Below are positions 35,275-43,896 of a stretch of 64,000 bases of DNA, one piece after another. The position numbers were made by a program, and so were the translations under genes. The DNA comes from CAYOZN01 sp964408455 (GTDB taxonomy: Bacteria > Planctomycetota > Phycisphaerae > UBA1845 > UTPLA1), in contig CAYOZN010000016.1 of the NCBI GenBank assembly GCA_964408455.1, positions 1 through 64,000 on the forward strand, written 5' to 3'. Position 1 is the first letter of the stretch; each line of letters opens with the position of its first letter. The notes under the pieces were generated by a model. That model did no database searches. It was not told the DNA's origin and saw only the letters and a list, made by a program, of their open reading frames with translations.

Positions 35275-36630
35275 ATGGACTTTTCGGCGCAGGCAATGGA
35301 ATGCATCGCGATCATTAATCAGAAGGGCGGCGTCGGCAAAACGTCGACGGCAGTCAATCTCGGCGCGGCGCTGGCCCAGCGCGGCCGGCGAATGCTGCTC
35401 ATCGATCTCGATCCCCAGGGCCATCTCACCACGCATTTCGGTCTGGATGGCGCAGCCCGCGGCGCCGGCATTTACGAAGTGCTCACGCGCGGCCTTGCCT
35501 TCGACAGGGCCATTCACGTCTATTCGCCCAACATCTCGATCGTGCCTGCCCAGGTGGAGCTTGCCGCCTCCGAAGTCGAACTCGTGAGCGTTGTCGGTCG
35601 CGAAGTGATTCTCCGCGATCATCTCGCTTCGCGCGATTGGCCGTTCGACATGGTCGTCCTCGATTGTCCACCATCCCTCGGCGTGCTGTCGCTCAATGCC
35701 CTGGCCGCCGCGAACCGGGTGTTGATCCCGGTGCAGCCACACTTTCTCGCGCTCCAGGGGACCGGCAAACTGTTTGAGACGATCGCACTCGTCCAGCAGC
35801 GGCTCAACTCGCGCCTCTCCGTTGCCGGCATGGTCATCTGCCTCCACGAAGCGGGCACGCGCCTTTCCGGCGAGGTCATCGATGATCTGTCGCACTTTCT
35901 GGATTCCTCGCGCGAGTCGCCCGTGCCATGGCGCAACGCCAGGATCTTTGAGACACGCATCCGTCGGAACGTGAAGCTGGCCGAATGCCCCAGCTACGGC
36001 CAGTCCATCTTCGAATACGCCCCGCGTTGCAATGGCGCGACCGACTATCTGGCCCTCGCCGATGAACTGCTCGCCTATTGCGAAGGCCGCGAATATCGCC
36101 CCTGCATCGCTGTCTCCGAAGATTCATCGCGTAGCCAGGATGCATCGCCAACCCCCCCGCCGGCCAGGTCAATGCCCAGCGATGCCGCTGCCGCCGGCCC
36201 GGCGATCGTCACACCAACGCCGGTCGATACGATCGTGCACGACGCCGGCCCGTCCGCCGAACGTTGCGATGTGCCGTCTGAGCAGCGGCCGCAACGGGGC
36301 AGTGGCGAGACGAACAACACCGCAGACATGGCAATCGATGCAGCCGTGCACCTGGATCATGCCGATTGCGCAACCGATTCCGCGCCGCTGGAACCCGCGG
36401 CCACCAGCGCCTCCTATCGCCGGGCAAACTTGAAGCCCGTGAGGGCGCCAAGGCCCCGCGCGAAGGCCGCCCGGCCGCGACGCATCGCCCCCCGGACGAC
36501 GACGTCGGACGCCGTCGCGGAATCCGGTCAGGATGCCGCACCGGCAGAACAGCCTGCGCCCCCCGTCAGCGCAGAGCCCGGCGTCGCCGACCCGCCGGCC
36601 GCGCCCGCGACGCAGCAACATCAGGCCTGA
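35275..36630 (+). CDS. ParA/Soj-family ATPase with long disordered tail
   Basis: A 451-residue protein. Residues 1-265 form a ParA-type deviant Walker ATPase: K17-G-G-V-G-K-T with the signature lysine, LLIDLDPQGHLTTHFG, and VVLDCPPSLGVLSLNAL. Such ATPases move chromosomes, plasmids or large protein complexes by patterned binding to DNA. The last 185 residues are disordered, Pro/Ala-rich, with a basic KAARPRR segment near 400. No parB follows; the next genes encode membrane proteins, so this is an orphan that may position something other than DNA. The start could also be ATG 35293, which places the conserved CIAIINQKGG at the N-terminus. Confidence 0.8.
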   Translation: MDFSAQAMECIAIINQKGGVGKTSTAVNLGAALAQRGRRMLLIDLDPQGHLTTHFGLDGAARGAGIYEVLTRGLAFDRAIHVYSPNISIVPAQVELAASEVELVSVVGREVILRDHLASRDWPFDMVVLDCPPSLGVLSLNALAAANRVLIPVQPHFLALQGTGKLFETIALVQQRLNSRLSVAGMVICLHEAGTRLSGEVIDDLSHFLDSSRESPVPWRNARIFETRIRRNVKLAECPSYGQSIFEYAPRCNGATDYLALADELLAYCEGREYRPCIAVSEDSSRSQDASPTPPPARSMPSDAAAAGPAIVTPTPVDTIVHDAGPSAERCDVPSEQRPQRGSGETNNTADMAIDAAVHLDHADCATDSAPLEPAATSASYRRANLKPVRAPRPRAKAARPRRIAPRTTTSDAVAESGQDAAPAEQPAPPVSAEPGVADPPAAPATQQHQA

Positions 36631-36675
36631 GCCCATCGTCGGCGATTGTGCATCGTTGTCTGCGTCTGCCTGCCG

Positions 36676-36681
36676 TATACT
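36676..36681 (+). promoter_or_regulatory. -10-like element before the small VanZ gene
   Basis: TATACT lies 84 bp before the ATG at 36765. No properly spaced -35 was found, so this is weak. Confidence 0.3.
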
Positions 36682-36764
36682 CTTCGAATCGTGAAAGCTT
36701 CTGACAGTCGAATTCAACGCCGGCCGGCAAACGTCCCGCCTGGTGCTGGCGGGCTCATTCAGCC

Positions 36765-37148
36765 ATGAACTTACTTCGCACACTCGCATGGCTGGCCTGT
36801 TTCGCGATCGCCTTTGTGGCGACCCACCGTCCGCCTTCGGATGAACCCCACGGATTTCGCATCAACGACAAACTGCTCCACGTGTGTGGCTTCGCCGGCC
36901 TCGCCGCTATCACGTCGTGGCGATTCAGGAATCCCGCGGGGCGGGCGGACCTCCCCCGGACGCTATGGATCTTCGCATGCCTTGCAGTCTATGCCGCGTT
37001 CGATGAAATCACGCAGCCGCCGTTTGGCCGAACCGCCGACATATGGGATTGGACCGCCGACTTCGCCGGTGCCGCCGCCGGGCTTCTCCTTGCGCATGCG
37101 GTGCTGATCCGACGGCGACCATATCCTCTGCACCAGGGAGGCTCATGA
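36765..37148 (+). CDS. VanZ-family small membrane protein
   Basis: A 127-residue membrane protein with four hydrophobic helices. The conserved VanZ features are DKLLHVCGFAGLA after helix 1, AAFDEITQPPFGRTADIWDW in the middle, and DFAGAAAGLLLA at the end. The function of the family is not settled; members are often near cell-envelope and exopolysaccharide genes. Its TGA overlaps the ATG of the next gene (ATGA), so the two are probably translated together. Confidence 0.75.
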   Translation: MNLLRTLAWLACFAIAFVATHRPPSDEPHGFRINDKLLHVCGFAGLAAITSWRFRNPAGRADLPRTLWIFACLAVYAAFDEITQPPFGRTADIWDWTADFAGAAAGLLLAHAVLIRRRPYPLHQGGS

Positions 37149-38152
37149 CTGCCGGTACACGCGCAATTGCCGCGATTGTCTGCATGCTCGCGCTTGCGAA
37201 TGAGGGCTGCGATTCGCCACCGATACGCCCGCCGGAGCGGGTCAAGACGGCCCGCACCCTCGTGCTGGTCGGAGACAGCGAAGATAGTCCGCTCTATCCC
37301 GTGCTCATTGGCGCTGCGACCGCCTTCCGTCTTGACCGGCCCGAAATCGCCGTGCGCGTGATCGCGCCCGAGCAACTGTCGCCGGTCCTCCAGCAGCAGA
37401 TGCTCAACGAACTTGCCTCCGGCGACGACGACGCCGTGTGCGTCATACCCATCGACGACCAGGCAATCGGCCCCACGCTCAACCGGCTTGCCGCGGCGGG
37501 GAAGCCCGTGGTCACCGCCCTTCGCGACGCGCCCTCATCGCGCCGCATTGCTTACAGCGGGGCGGCCGAACTCGACATCGGACAGAAGGCCGCCAACGCC
37601 GCCATTGATGCGCTGGCGGGCCGGTCACGCTCGGTCGTCATTCTGCGCGCTGATGCCTACGACGCCGCCTACCGCGGTCGCTACACGGCGGCACTCGATG
37701 CCCTGACGCGGTCGACAACCGCACAGCTGATGGACGAAGTGGATTGCGACGGCAACCCGCATACGGCACTTCAACTGGTTCGCAACATGACGAGGAAATT
37801 CCCGCGCGTCGGCGCGTGGGTATTCCTGGATGACTGGCCGATGCGGGTGCTCGAACCGCGCGAGCGCGTCCTGCCGATCGGCTGCGCGCTCGTGGTTTGC
37901 GCTGACAAGCCAGAGCTCTTTCCAAGGCTGCGCAGCGGAGAGATACAGGCGCTGGTGACGACCGACCTTCACGCTGCCCTGGTTCGCGGCCTGGAAGTGG
38001 CGTACCTGCTTGCAGAGGGCGAACGTGAAGACCGGCTTCGGACGAACCCGCTGCCGGCGCAGATCATCACGCTCGACGAGATCGACTGGCACGAGGCCCG
38101 CTGGGCCGCCTGGCGCAAAGGACAACCGTCGCCACCGAAGCCGCGGAAGTAA
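37145..38152 (+). CDS. Periplasmic sugar-binding-type lipoprotein
   Basis: A 335-residue exported protein with a type 1 periplasmic-binding fold like that of LacI and ABC sugar receptors: the core strand TLVLVGDSEDSPLYPVLIGA, CVIPIDDQAIGPTLNRLAAAGKPVVT, and GQKAANAAIDALAGRSRSVVILR. The N-terminus has a hydrophobic segment ending in LANEGC, an imperfect lipobox. No permease or ATPase is next to it, so it may act in sensing and not in transport. It shares an ATGA overlap with the VanZ gene before it. Confidence 0.6.
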   Translation: MTAGTRAIAAIVCMLALANEGCDSPPIRPPERVKTARTLVLVGDSEDSPLYPVLIGAATAFRLDRPEIAVRVIAPEQLSPVLQQQMLNELASGDDDAVCVIPIDDQAIGPTLNRLAAAGKPVVTALRDAPSSRRIAYSGAAELDIGQKAANAAIDALAGRSRSVVILRADAYDAAYRGRYTAALDALTRSTTAQLMDEVDCDGNPHTALQLVRNMTRKFPRVGAWVFLDDWPMRVLEPRERVLPIGCALVVCADKPELFPRLRSGEIQALVTTDLHAALVRGLEVAYLLAEGEREDRLRTNPLPAQIITLDEIDWHEARWAAWRKGQPSPPKPRK

Positions 38153-38175
38153 GCGCATCGGGCCGGCGGCGGGCG

Positions 38176-39666
38176 TCAGCGAGATCCAAGACAGAACGTG
38201 CCAAATGTGCGAAGCAGTATGATCACGTCCAGTTCCAGCGAGATGTGCTTGATGTAGTACAGATCGAGCTGGAGCTTGCGGCGGGCGTCGGCAATCGTGG
38301 CGCCATAGGGTAGGTTGATCTGTGCCCAGCCCGTCAGGCCCGGCTTGATCAAATGCCGCTCGTCGTAAAAGGGGATCAGCGTCGAGAGCGGACCGACGAA
38401 CTCGGGACGTTCCGGCCGCGGTCCGACGACCGACATGTCGCCCTTGAGAATATTCCAGAGCTGGGGAAGCTCATCCAGTCGGGTCTTGCGCAGCCACCAG
38501 CCCAGTCGCGTCACGCGCGGATCGTTGGGCTGGGCCCAGGTGCTGCCGTTGGCCTCGGCATCCTGCTGCATGGTGCGGAACTTGAACAGCGTAAACGTGA
38601 CGCCGCCGTGGCCGACGCGCCGCTGTGAATAGAAGACCGGCCGGCCCTCGCGAATGAGAATCGCCAGCGAAATTAATACGAACAGCGGCAGCGAGATGGC
38701 AAGCCCGATCGACGCCGCTGCGACGTCAAAGCCACGTTTGACGACGGCGTGCTCGCGGCGCTGGCCCTTCAGATCCGCCGTCAGGAACCAGCTTGGCGTG
38801 ATATGCGAGACGGGTACCTCGCCATACGTGCTTTCGAAAAAGGTTGTTTCATCGGTCACGCGGCAGCCCTGTCGCAGACACGTCAACGCCGACCGCAGAT
38901 GTACGGGATTCTGCACGGCACTGTCGGCGACGACTACCTCGGCCACGTCAAAACGCCGGCACAGTGACTCGATATCATTGATGGCACCCACTACCGGAAT
39001 ATCGCTCGCGCCATGTTCGTGCGAGCTGGCGCGGTCGCAGCCCACGACGCCCACCAGGCGATAGCCCGGCACCGAGCCGCGCCGAACCGAACGAATGATC
39101 GCGCCGGTCAGCGGCCCCTGCCCGATGACCAAGAGGCCGCGACGCACGTCGCGCACGGCATAGTGGGCCAATAGACGCAGGCCGGATGCGAACACCACAT
39201 AGAATGCGACGCCGGTCGCCGCCGAGCGCCGGCTGATTTGAGAGTACATGAACAGGTGTATCACGAGCCACGTGGCGGCCATGGCCAGGGTGACGGTGAG
39301 CAAACACCTCGCCACGATTCGCGAGCGCGCCCACAGCGTTGTGGCGTCGTAAAGGCCGAACATGCTGCCCGCGAGAATGACGGAGATCGCCAACAGCCCG
39401 CCGGCAACATACTGGTGATAGTCCGAGAGCGGGACCGGCACCGTGTCCCACCAGACGAAGAGTTCGTGACCGATCAGCGCACCGCCGCTGGCGAGTCCCG
39501 CATCAATGAACATCCACACCAGTCGCGGCAAATTCAGCAGGCAGCCGCCCAGAAGCGATTTTCGCGCGACGGGCGGCGCGACTTCGGCGAGCGTGATGGG
39601 TGGATACACAACTCCCGGCAACTTGACGGGCGTCGCAATCCTGCCGGAGAGCAGTGTCTGAGTCAC
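38176..39666 (-). CDS. Polyprenyl-phosphate sugar-1-phosphate transferase (WbaP/CpsE-like)
   Basis: A 496-residue membrane enzyme that starts polysaccharide assembly by moving a sugar phosphate onto undecaprenyl phosphate. An N-terminal set of helices and a Rossmann-like middle domain (GLLVIGQGPLTGAI) precede the catalytic part at about residues 305-496: KRGFDVAAASIGLAISLP, the SQRRVGHGG...KFRTM block, LRKTRLDELPQLWNILKGDM, VGPRPERPEF and KPGLTGWAQINLPYG. The start is a GTG at 39666 with AGGGG nine bases upstream. It suggests that this region makes an exopolysaccharide. Confidence 0.88.
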   Translation of the reverse strand: MTQTLLSGRIATPVKLPGVVYPPITLAEVAPPVARKSLLGGCLLNLPRLVWMFIDAGLASGGALIGHELFVWWDTVPVPLSDYHQYVAGGLLAISVILAGSMFGLYDATTLWARSRIVARCLLTVTLAMAATWLVIHLFMYSQISRRSAATGVAFYVVFASGLRLLAHYAVRDVRRGLLVIGQGPLTGAIIRSVRRGSVPGYRLVGVVGCDRASSHEHGASDIPVVGAINDIESLCRRFDVAEVVVADSAVQNPVHLRSALTCLRQGCRVTDETTFFESTYGEVPVSHITPSWFLTADLKGQRREHAVVKRGFDVAAASIGLAISLPLFVLISLAILIREGRPVFYSQRRVGHGGVTFTLFKFRTMQQDAEANGSTWAQPNDPRVTRLGWWLRKTRLDELPQLWNILKGDMSVVGPRPERPEFVGPLSTLIPFYDERHLIKPGLTGWAQINLPYGATIADARRKLQLDLYYIKHISLELDVIILLRTFGTFCLGSR

Positions 39667-39889
39667 GCAGTTAAACCCCTGTTAATCGCTATTGGTATCG
39701 GAAGGGGCACATAATGACGTGAGTACGCCCGAAAAGGTCTGTCGCGTGGCTTATAGGACGCGCGAGAATTGCACGCCATGCGCGGCGCGCACACCCATGC
39801 TGATTTCAGGTGAAAGTCGGAGTTCCACGCCTCCGATAAGCGAGTGCGGCGGCATGCTCCATCGCTCGCAGCGCCGCAGGAACACGAAC

Positions 39890-40894
39890 ATGATCAAACC
39901 TGTGCACCGAGCTTTTCGCGCCTCCTGCTCGTATCTGCTGCCGATCGTCTTCCTGGCCGCCGTGTTCGCCGGCTGCGAGACCAAGGATCGCAAGTACCAG
40001 GTGCAAAGTACGGATCAGGTGGTGACCCTGGCCGGGGAGGACCTGGGCGTCACCGCGCCGCAGTTCAATCGGATTGGCTATCACTATCTGCACCCAGAGC
40101 CGTCCTTCGGGCTTTTTCCCACCGGCCTGTGCGTATTGCGAGTCGAGGCCTTCATGGACAGCGGCCGCGCCCAGCGTTTCCTGCGCGTTCAACCGCTGCC
40201 GGGCCACCATGCGGTCTATTGGAATCACCTGCTCGATTCGCTCTCCGAGATTCGCGAAGTCGTATTCCTCGCACGGCCACACCTCGATCCGCGCGGCTAC
40301 GACTTCCGCGCCGTGATCGACGCGGCGACCGGCCTGAACTGCGGCCTGGCGATGATCTACTCGCGCGTCCATCAGAGTGACGCCGATGCCGAATACGTGG
40401 GCGTGCTGTGGAATGTCGAGCGCCGCGCGCCGCTGGTCAGCTTCCGCGTGCCCGTCGTGCTGCCGCCGGAGCTGGTCGAGGAGATGGAGGAGAATCCCGA
40501 GTCGGATACGGCGATTCGCGAGGCGGACTTTCGCGCCGAGCAGGAGTTTCGCCGGCTGGTGCAGGGGGTTATCTGGGACATGGCCCGCCGCGATGCCTCC
40601 GCACCGAATAAGCAAACGAACCCATGGCGGGGCTACGTGCCGAATGTGCCACGGGGTTTCGAATTTCTGATCGATCCCCGCTACGAATACTGGCGCAAGC
40701 GCATCGGTGGTGAGGCTGCCGATGGCGAATCGCAGGCAGACGATTCACCGGTGGGCGAGTCGGCACCTACCCGCACGGGCGACGACGCCGATGCACCCGC
40801 CAGCGCACCGGCCGAGGCGCCGCCACATCCGCAGGATCGCGATGAAGCCGGCTTTTCGGACTTTTCCAGCACGCCACGTGAAGGCCGCCCATAA
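39890..40894 (+). CDS. Lipoprotein of unknown function
   Basis: A 334-residue lipoprotein: signal helix SYLLPIVFLAAVFAGC with lipobox FAGC at about residue 31. The mature part is a soluble domain with no family that I recognise. It contains paired hydrophobic strands (GLCVLRVEAFM, EVVFLARPHLD, AMIYSRVHQ) and ends with a low-complexity Asp/Pro/Ala tail. AGGAA lies upstream of the ATG at 39890. It lies between the divergent sugar transferase and the VanZ-type gene. Confidence 0.6.
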   Translation: MIKPVHRAFRASCSYLLPIVFLAAVFAGCETKDRKYQVQSTDQVVTLAGEDLGVTAPQFNRIGYHYLHPEPSFGLFPTGLCVLRVEAFMDSGRAQRFLRVQPLPGHHAVYWNHLLDSLSEIREVVFLARPHLDPRGYDFRAVIDAATGLNCGLAMIYSRVHQSDADAEYVGVLWNVERRAPLVSFRVPVVLPPELVEEMEENPESDTAIREADFRAEQEFRRLVQGVIWDMARRDASAPNKQTNPWRGYVPNVPRGFEFLIDPRYEYWRKRIGGEAADGESQADDSPVGESAPTRTGDDADAPASAPAEAPPHPQDRDEAGFSDFSSTPREGRP

Positions 40895-41024
40895 CCAACA
40901 GTTTCGCCGGATCCACCCCGCGGCATATCCGCCGCTCGTGATTCCTGTCCAATCGCAGGCCGATGAAAGGCTCGACGCGCGCTTGCGCCGCTAAAATCGA
41001 TGCCGTTGAAGAGGGGGACGCGGC

Positions 41025-42626
41025 ATGGCCAGCCAGCAACTCCGCATCTCCGATCACGCGATCATCAACGCCATCCACCGGCGACTCCCCGAGTCGGCCT
41101 TGTTTCTTTACGCGGCGGCGCTGATCTACGTATCGCTGGTGCCGTTCGACTTCTCGCGCACCGCAAACTTCAGCGCCGGCGCCCGGTACGTCGGCAGGCT
41201 GCAACTCAACGCGCTCAACCTTCCGGATATCTTCGCCAACCTCGCCGTCTACATGCCCCTGGGCGCACTGTGCTTCATGGCCCTGCGGGCCGCGGGTCGG
41301 CGGGCGACGACCGCCCTGGTCGCCAGCGTGATTCTCTCAGCCGGCATCAGCTTGGGCGTCGAACACGCGCAGGTCTTCACCCGGTCGCGCGTGGCGGCGT
41401 GGCCGGATTTTGCCTGCAACGTCCTCGGCGCTCTTGTGGGCGCGGTCGTGACCGCCACGTGGTTCGGCCGCTTCCTGGGCGCCATAAACCGCGGACGCGA
41501 GGCCGCGCGGCGGAATTGGTGGTCGGCCGTGTCCAAGGGCGCCGTGTGCGTCGCCGTCCTTGCGTTTCTGCGACCGTTCGATGTTGCGGTGGATCTGCCG
41601 CGGACCGTGTTGCGTGCCATGCCGCCCGACATTCACCCGCTGGCGGGATGGGATCGCATACCGCACCAGGTGGAGGCACAGGCGCGGGAGGGTCGCCTGG
41701 ACACGGCACTGGCACTCGAGCGATATCGCTTCGAGTATGCGCTGGAGCGCGTGTCGGAAGTGGCAACGTACGCCGGACTCACGATATTGCTGGCCTTCGG
41801 TGGCTTCGGTCCCGGCGCGCGGGGACGCCGGAGTTCCTTGTATGTACGGACGGCAATGGTCATCGTTTTTGTGGGTGCGCTGGTGACGACCATTCGCGTC
41901 GGGCTCGCCTCACATGGCTTCGACGCGGCACATTTCTACTGCGCCCTGGCAGGCTGGCTGGTGGGAACGATGGCCGCGGAACTGATGGTGTTGAGACACC
42001 GCGAAGCCGCGGGCGCCGATGGGCCGCCGAGTTCCTTCGATCATCTGCCGCCAATAATCGTGTGCCTCTCGATCGTCGCAGGTCTGGCGCTGGCCGTTCT
42101 GCACGAGCTGGCGCCAATGGATTTCGGCACGTCCAGCGGCGGCATCAGTCTGTCGAATACACGGCTAAACTGGGTACCGTTCAAGAGTCACTTCCTGAGC
42201 CGGCCGAATGACGCGTTTTACGATCTGAGCGGCGAGTTTCTGCTGTACGCCACGCTGGGGCTGTGCACGTCGCACCTGCTCTGCCGGCTGCTGACGGCGC
42301 GATGGCGACTTCAGGCGGCACTGAGCGTGTGCCTGGTTGCCGGGGCGGCCTGCGTCTTTGAGGCGCTGCACCTGACGATGGCCAGCCGCCACGCGGATGT
42401 GACGAATATCGTCGTCGCGGCATTCGCGGCAGCGTGTGCCTCGATTCTCATGCAATGGATGGTTGACTACCGGCAACACCTGAACGCCGGCCAGCCGGAC
42501 GATCCGCTCACGCGGCTGCTCACCGAGGGGCCGGGCTATCGGCCGCTTCCAACGCCCTCTCCCCGTGGCTCACGACGCAGCGATGCTTCCCCGACGGATC
42601 GGGCCGAATCGCGTTCACGAGATTGA
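41025..42626 (+). CDS. Multi-pass protein with two VanZ-like domains
   Basis: A 533-residue membrane protein. The first VanZ-like unit (about residues 24-150) contains VPFDFSRTANFS, NLAVYMPLGALCFMA and HAQVFTRSRVAAWPDFACNVLGALVG. A second unit (about residues 365-485) repeats the plan: NWVPFKSH, LLYATLGLCTSHLL, VFEALHLTMASRHADVTNI. A middle part with four or five helices and a long loop separates them. GAGGGGG lies before the ATG at 41025. The last 107 bp overlap the 3' end of the convergent ligase gene, and the disordered tail suggests the overlap is real for this gene. Confidence 0.7.
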   Translation: MASQQLRISDHAIINAIHRRLPESALFLYAAALIYVSLVPFDFSRTANFSAGARYVGRLQLNALNLPDIFANLAVYMPLGALCFMALRAAGRRATTALVASVILSAGISLGVEHAQVFTRSRVAAWPDFACNVLGALVGAVVTATWFGRFLGAINRGREAARRNWWSAVSKGAVCVAVLAFLRPFDVAVDLPRTVLRAMPPDIHPLAGWDRIPHQVEAQAREGRLDTALALERYRFEYALERVSEVATYAGLTILLAFGGFGPGARGRRSSLYVRTAMVIVFVGALVTTIRVGLASHGFDAAHFYCALAGWLVGTMAAELMVLRHREAAGADGPPSSFDHLPPIIVCLSIVAGLALAVLHELAPMDFGTSSGGISLSNTRLNWVPFKSHFLSRPNDAFYDLSGEFLLYATLGLCTSHLLCRLLTARWRLQAALSVCLVAGAACVFEALHLTMASRHADVTNIVVAAFAAACASILMQWMVDYRQHLNAGQPDDPLTRLLTEGPGYRPLPTPSPRGSRRSDASPTDRAESRSRD

Positions 42627-43896
42627 TGCGCACATCCACGCGCTCGCCGATGCGGCGGCGCAGGCCGCGCCGAATGCGATCGCCCGTGGCACAATCGAAG
42701 CCGGCGGCAGGCACTACGTCCACGTCCAGATCCAGCCCGGGCTGCTGCGTCACCTTGAACTCCCGCACCGCCGCCTCTTCGCGCAGCACGTACATCACGG
42801 ACAGGGCATGGGCATGGCCGCCATTCACCGTGCGCAGCATGTCGGTGGATCGGCCGGCGACGATCTCCAGCGTCTCAAGGCCCCGGCCGCAGCGGCAGCG
42901 TGCGACGGACCGGGCGCCGATGTCGCCGGTGCGATAACGCACGAGCGGCATTCCCAGCCCATCGAGGTGTGTCACCACGATCTCACCGCGATGCCCCCGG
43001 CCGGCACGACGGCCCTGCTCGTCGAGGATTTCGACGATAAGGCTCTCCATCGTCACGTGGTATTGGCCTGCGGGGCACTGGTGGGCGATGAACCCGGCCT
43101 CGCGGGCGCCGTAGCCATCGGCCACCGGCACCCCAACCGCTGCCTCGATGATCGCCCGATCGTCAGGCGAGAACAACTCCCCCGTCACGAAGACCGCACG
43201 AAGCGCGGGACCGGCAACCGATCGGCCGCAATCGTCCGCATGGCGGACGAGGCGGGCCAGGCTGCTGGGATAGGCGAAGATGTGAACCGGTTCGTAATGC
43301 CGCATCTCGTCGAGATGGCCTTCCATTGTCTCGGGCGTCATGTCGAATGCACTGAGCAGGCGATGGTTCAGTAGCCCGTCGCGAACGACTTTCAGCCGGT
43401 CCTGCGCCCCCAACTCAACCGGGGCTCCCCACAAATAGAGTTCCCGCTCGCCCGGCTGAATGCCGAACCATTGGCGCGAACGTGCCCGCGCAGCCTGATC
43501 GGCGGCCTGACGCATGCGGCAGATGAAGAACTGGAGCGGCTCGCCGGTCGAACCCCCGGTCGTATAGCGATGTAATCCGCCCGGCACGGCGGAATCGATC
43601 ATCTCGCCCAGATTCTCGCGAATGTCGCCCTTGCTCAGGAGGGGCAGTTTTGCAAGCGATGCAAGCGTTGCTCTCGCCGGATCGACGCCGGCGGCGTCCA
43701 GTCGCCGGCGATAGAAGGCCGACGCGGCTGCCGAGCGCAGAAGCAGGCGGCGCAGCTTGCGCGTCTGCAAGGCCACGAGCCGCTCGCGCGGCCACCACTG
43801 CGAGCGTTCCAGCGCGGCCAGATAGCGCAGCGTGGGGCGGCGCAGCAGATACTCGTGGCCGGGCAGCAGCACATGTTGAATCAGGCCGGGATGCAC
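42520..43896 (-). CDS. CapK/PaaK-like adenylate-forming enzyme
   Basis: A 458-residue member of the phenylacetate-CoA ligase/CapK branch. Landmarks are ASAFYRRRLDAAGVDP, the ATP-loop TTGGSTGEPL, the VADGYGAREAGFIAHQC segment, RYRTGDIGA and the C-terminal PDPSGKHRCVVS. CapK-type members near polysaccharide genes may attach or activate a carboxylate such as an acyl or amino acid group. The GTG at 43896 overlaps the asnB stop by 16 nt, so the pair is probably co-translated. The 3' end overlaps the convergent VanZ gene. Confidence 0.75.
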   Translation of the reverse strand: MHPGLIQHVLLPGHEYLLRRPTLRYLAALERSQWWPRERLVALQTRKLRRLLLRSAAASAFYRRRLDAAGVDPARATLASLAKLPLLSKGDIRENLGEMIDSAVPGGLHRYTTGGSTGEPLQFFICRMRQAADQAARARSRQWFGIQPGERELYLWGAPVELGAQDRLKVVRDGLLNHRLLSAFDMTPETMEGHLDEMRHYEPVHIFAYPSSLARLVRHADDCGRSVAGPALRAVFVTGELFSPDDRAIIEAAVGVPVADGYGAREAGFIAHQCPAGQYHVTMESLIVEILDEQGRRAGRGHRGEIVVTHLDGLGMPLVRYRTGDIGARSVARCRCGRGLETLEIVAGRSTDMLRTVNGGHAHALSVMYVLREEAAVREFKVTQQPGLDLDVDVVPAAGFDCATGDRIRRGLRRRIGERVDVRINLVNAIRPDPSGKHRCVVSHGERALEAADSPAPR

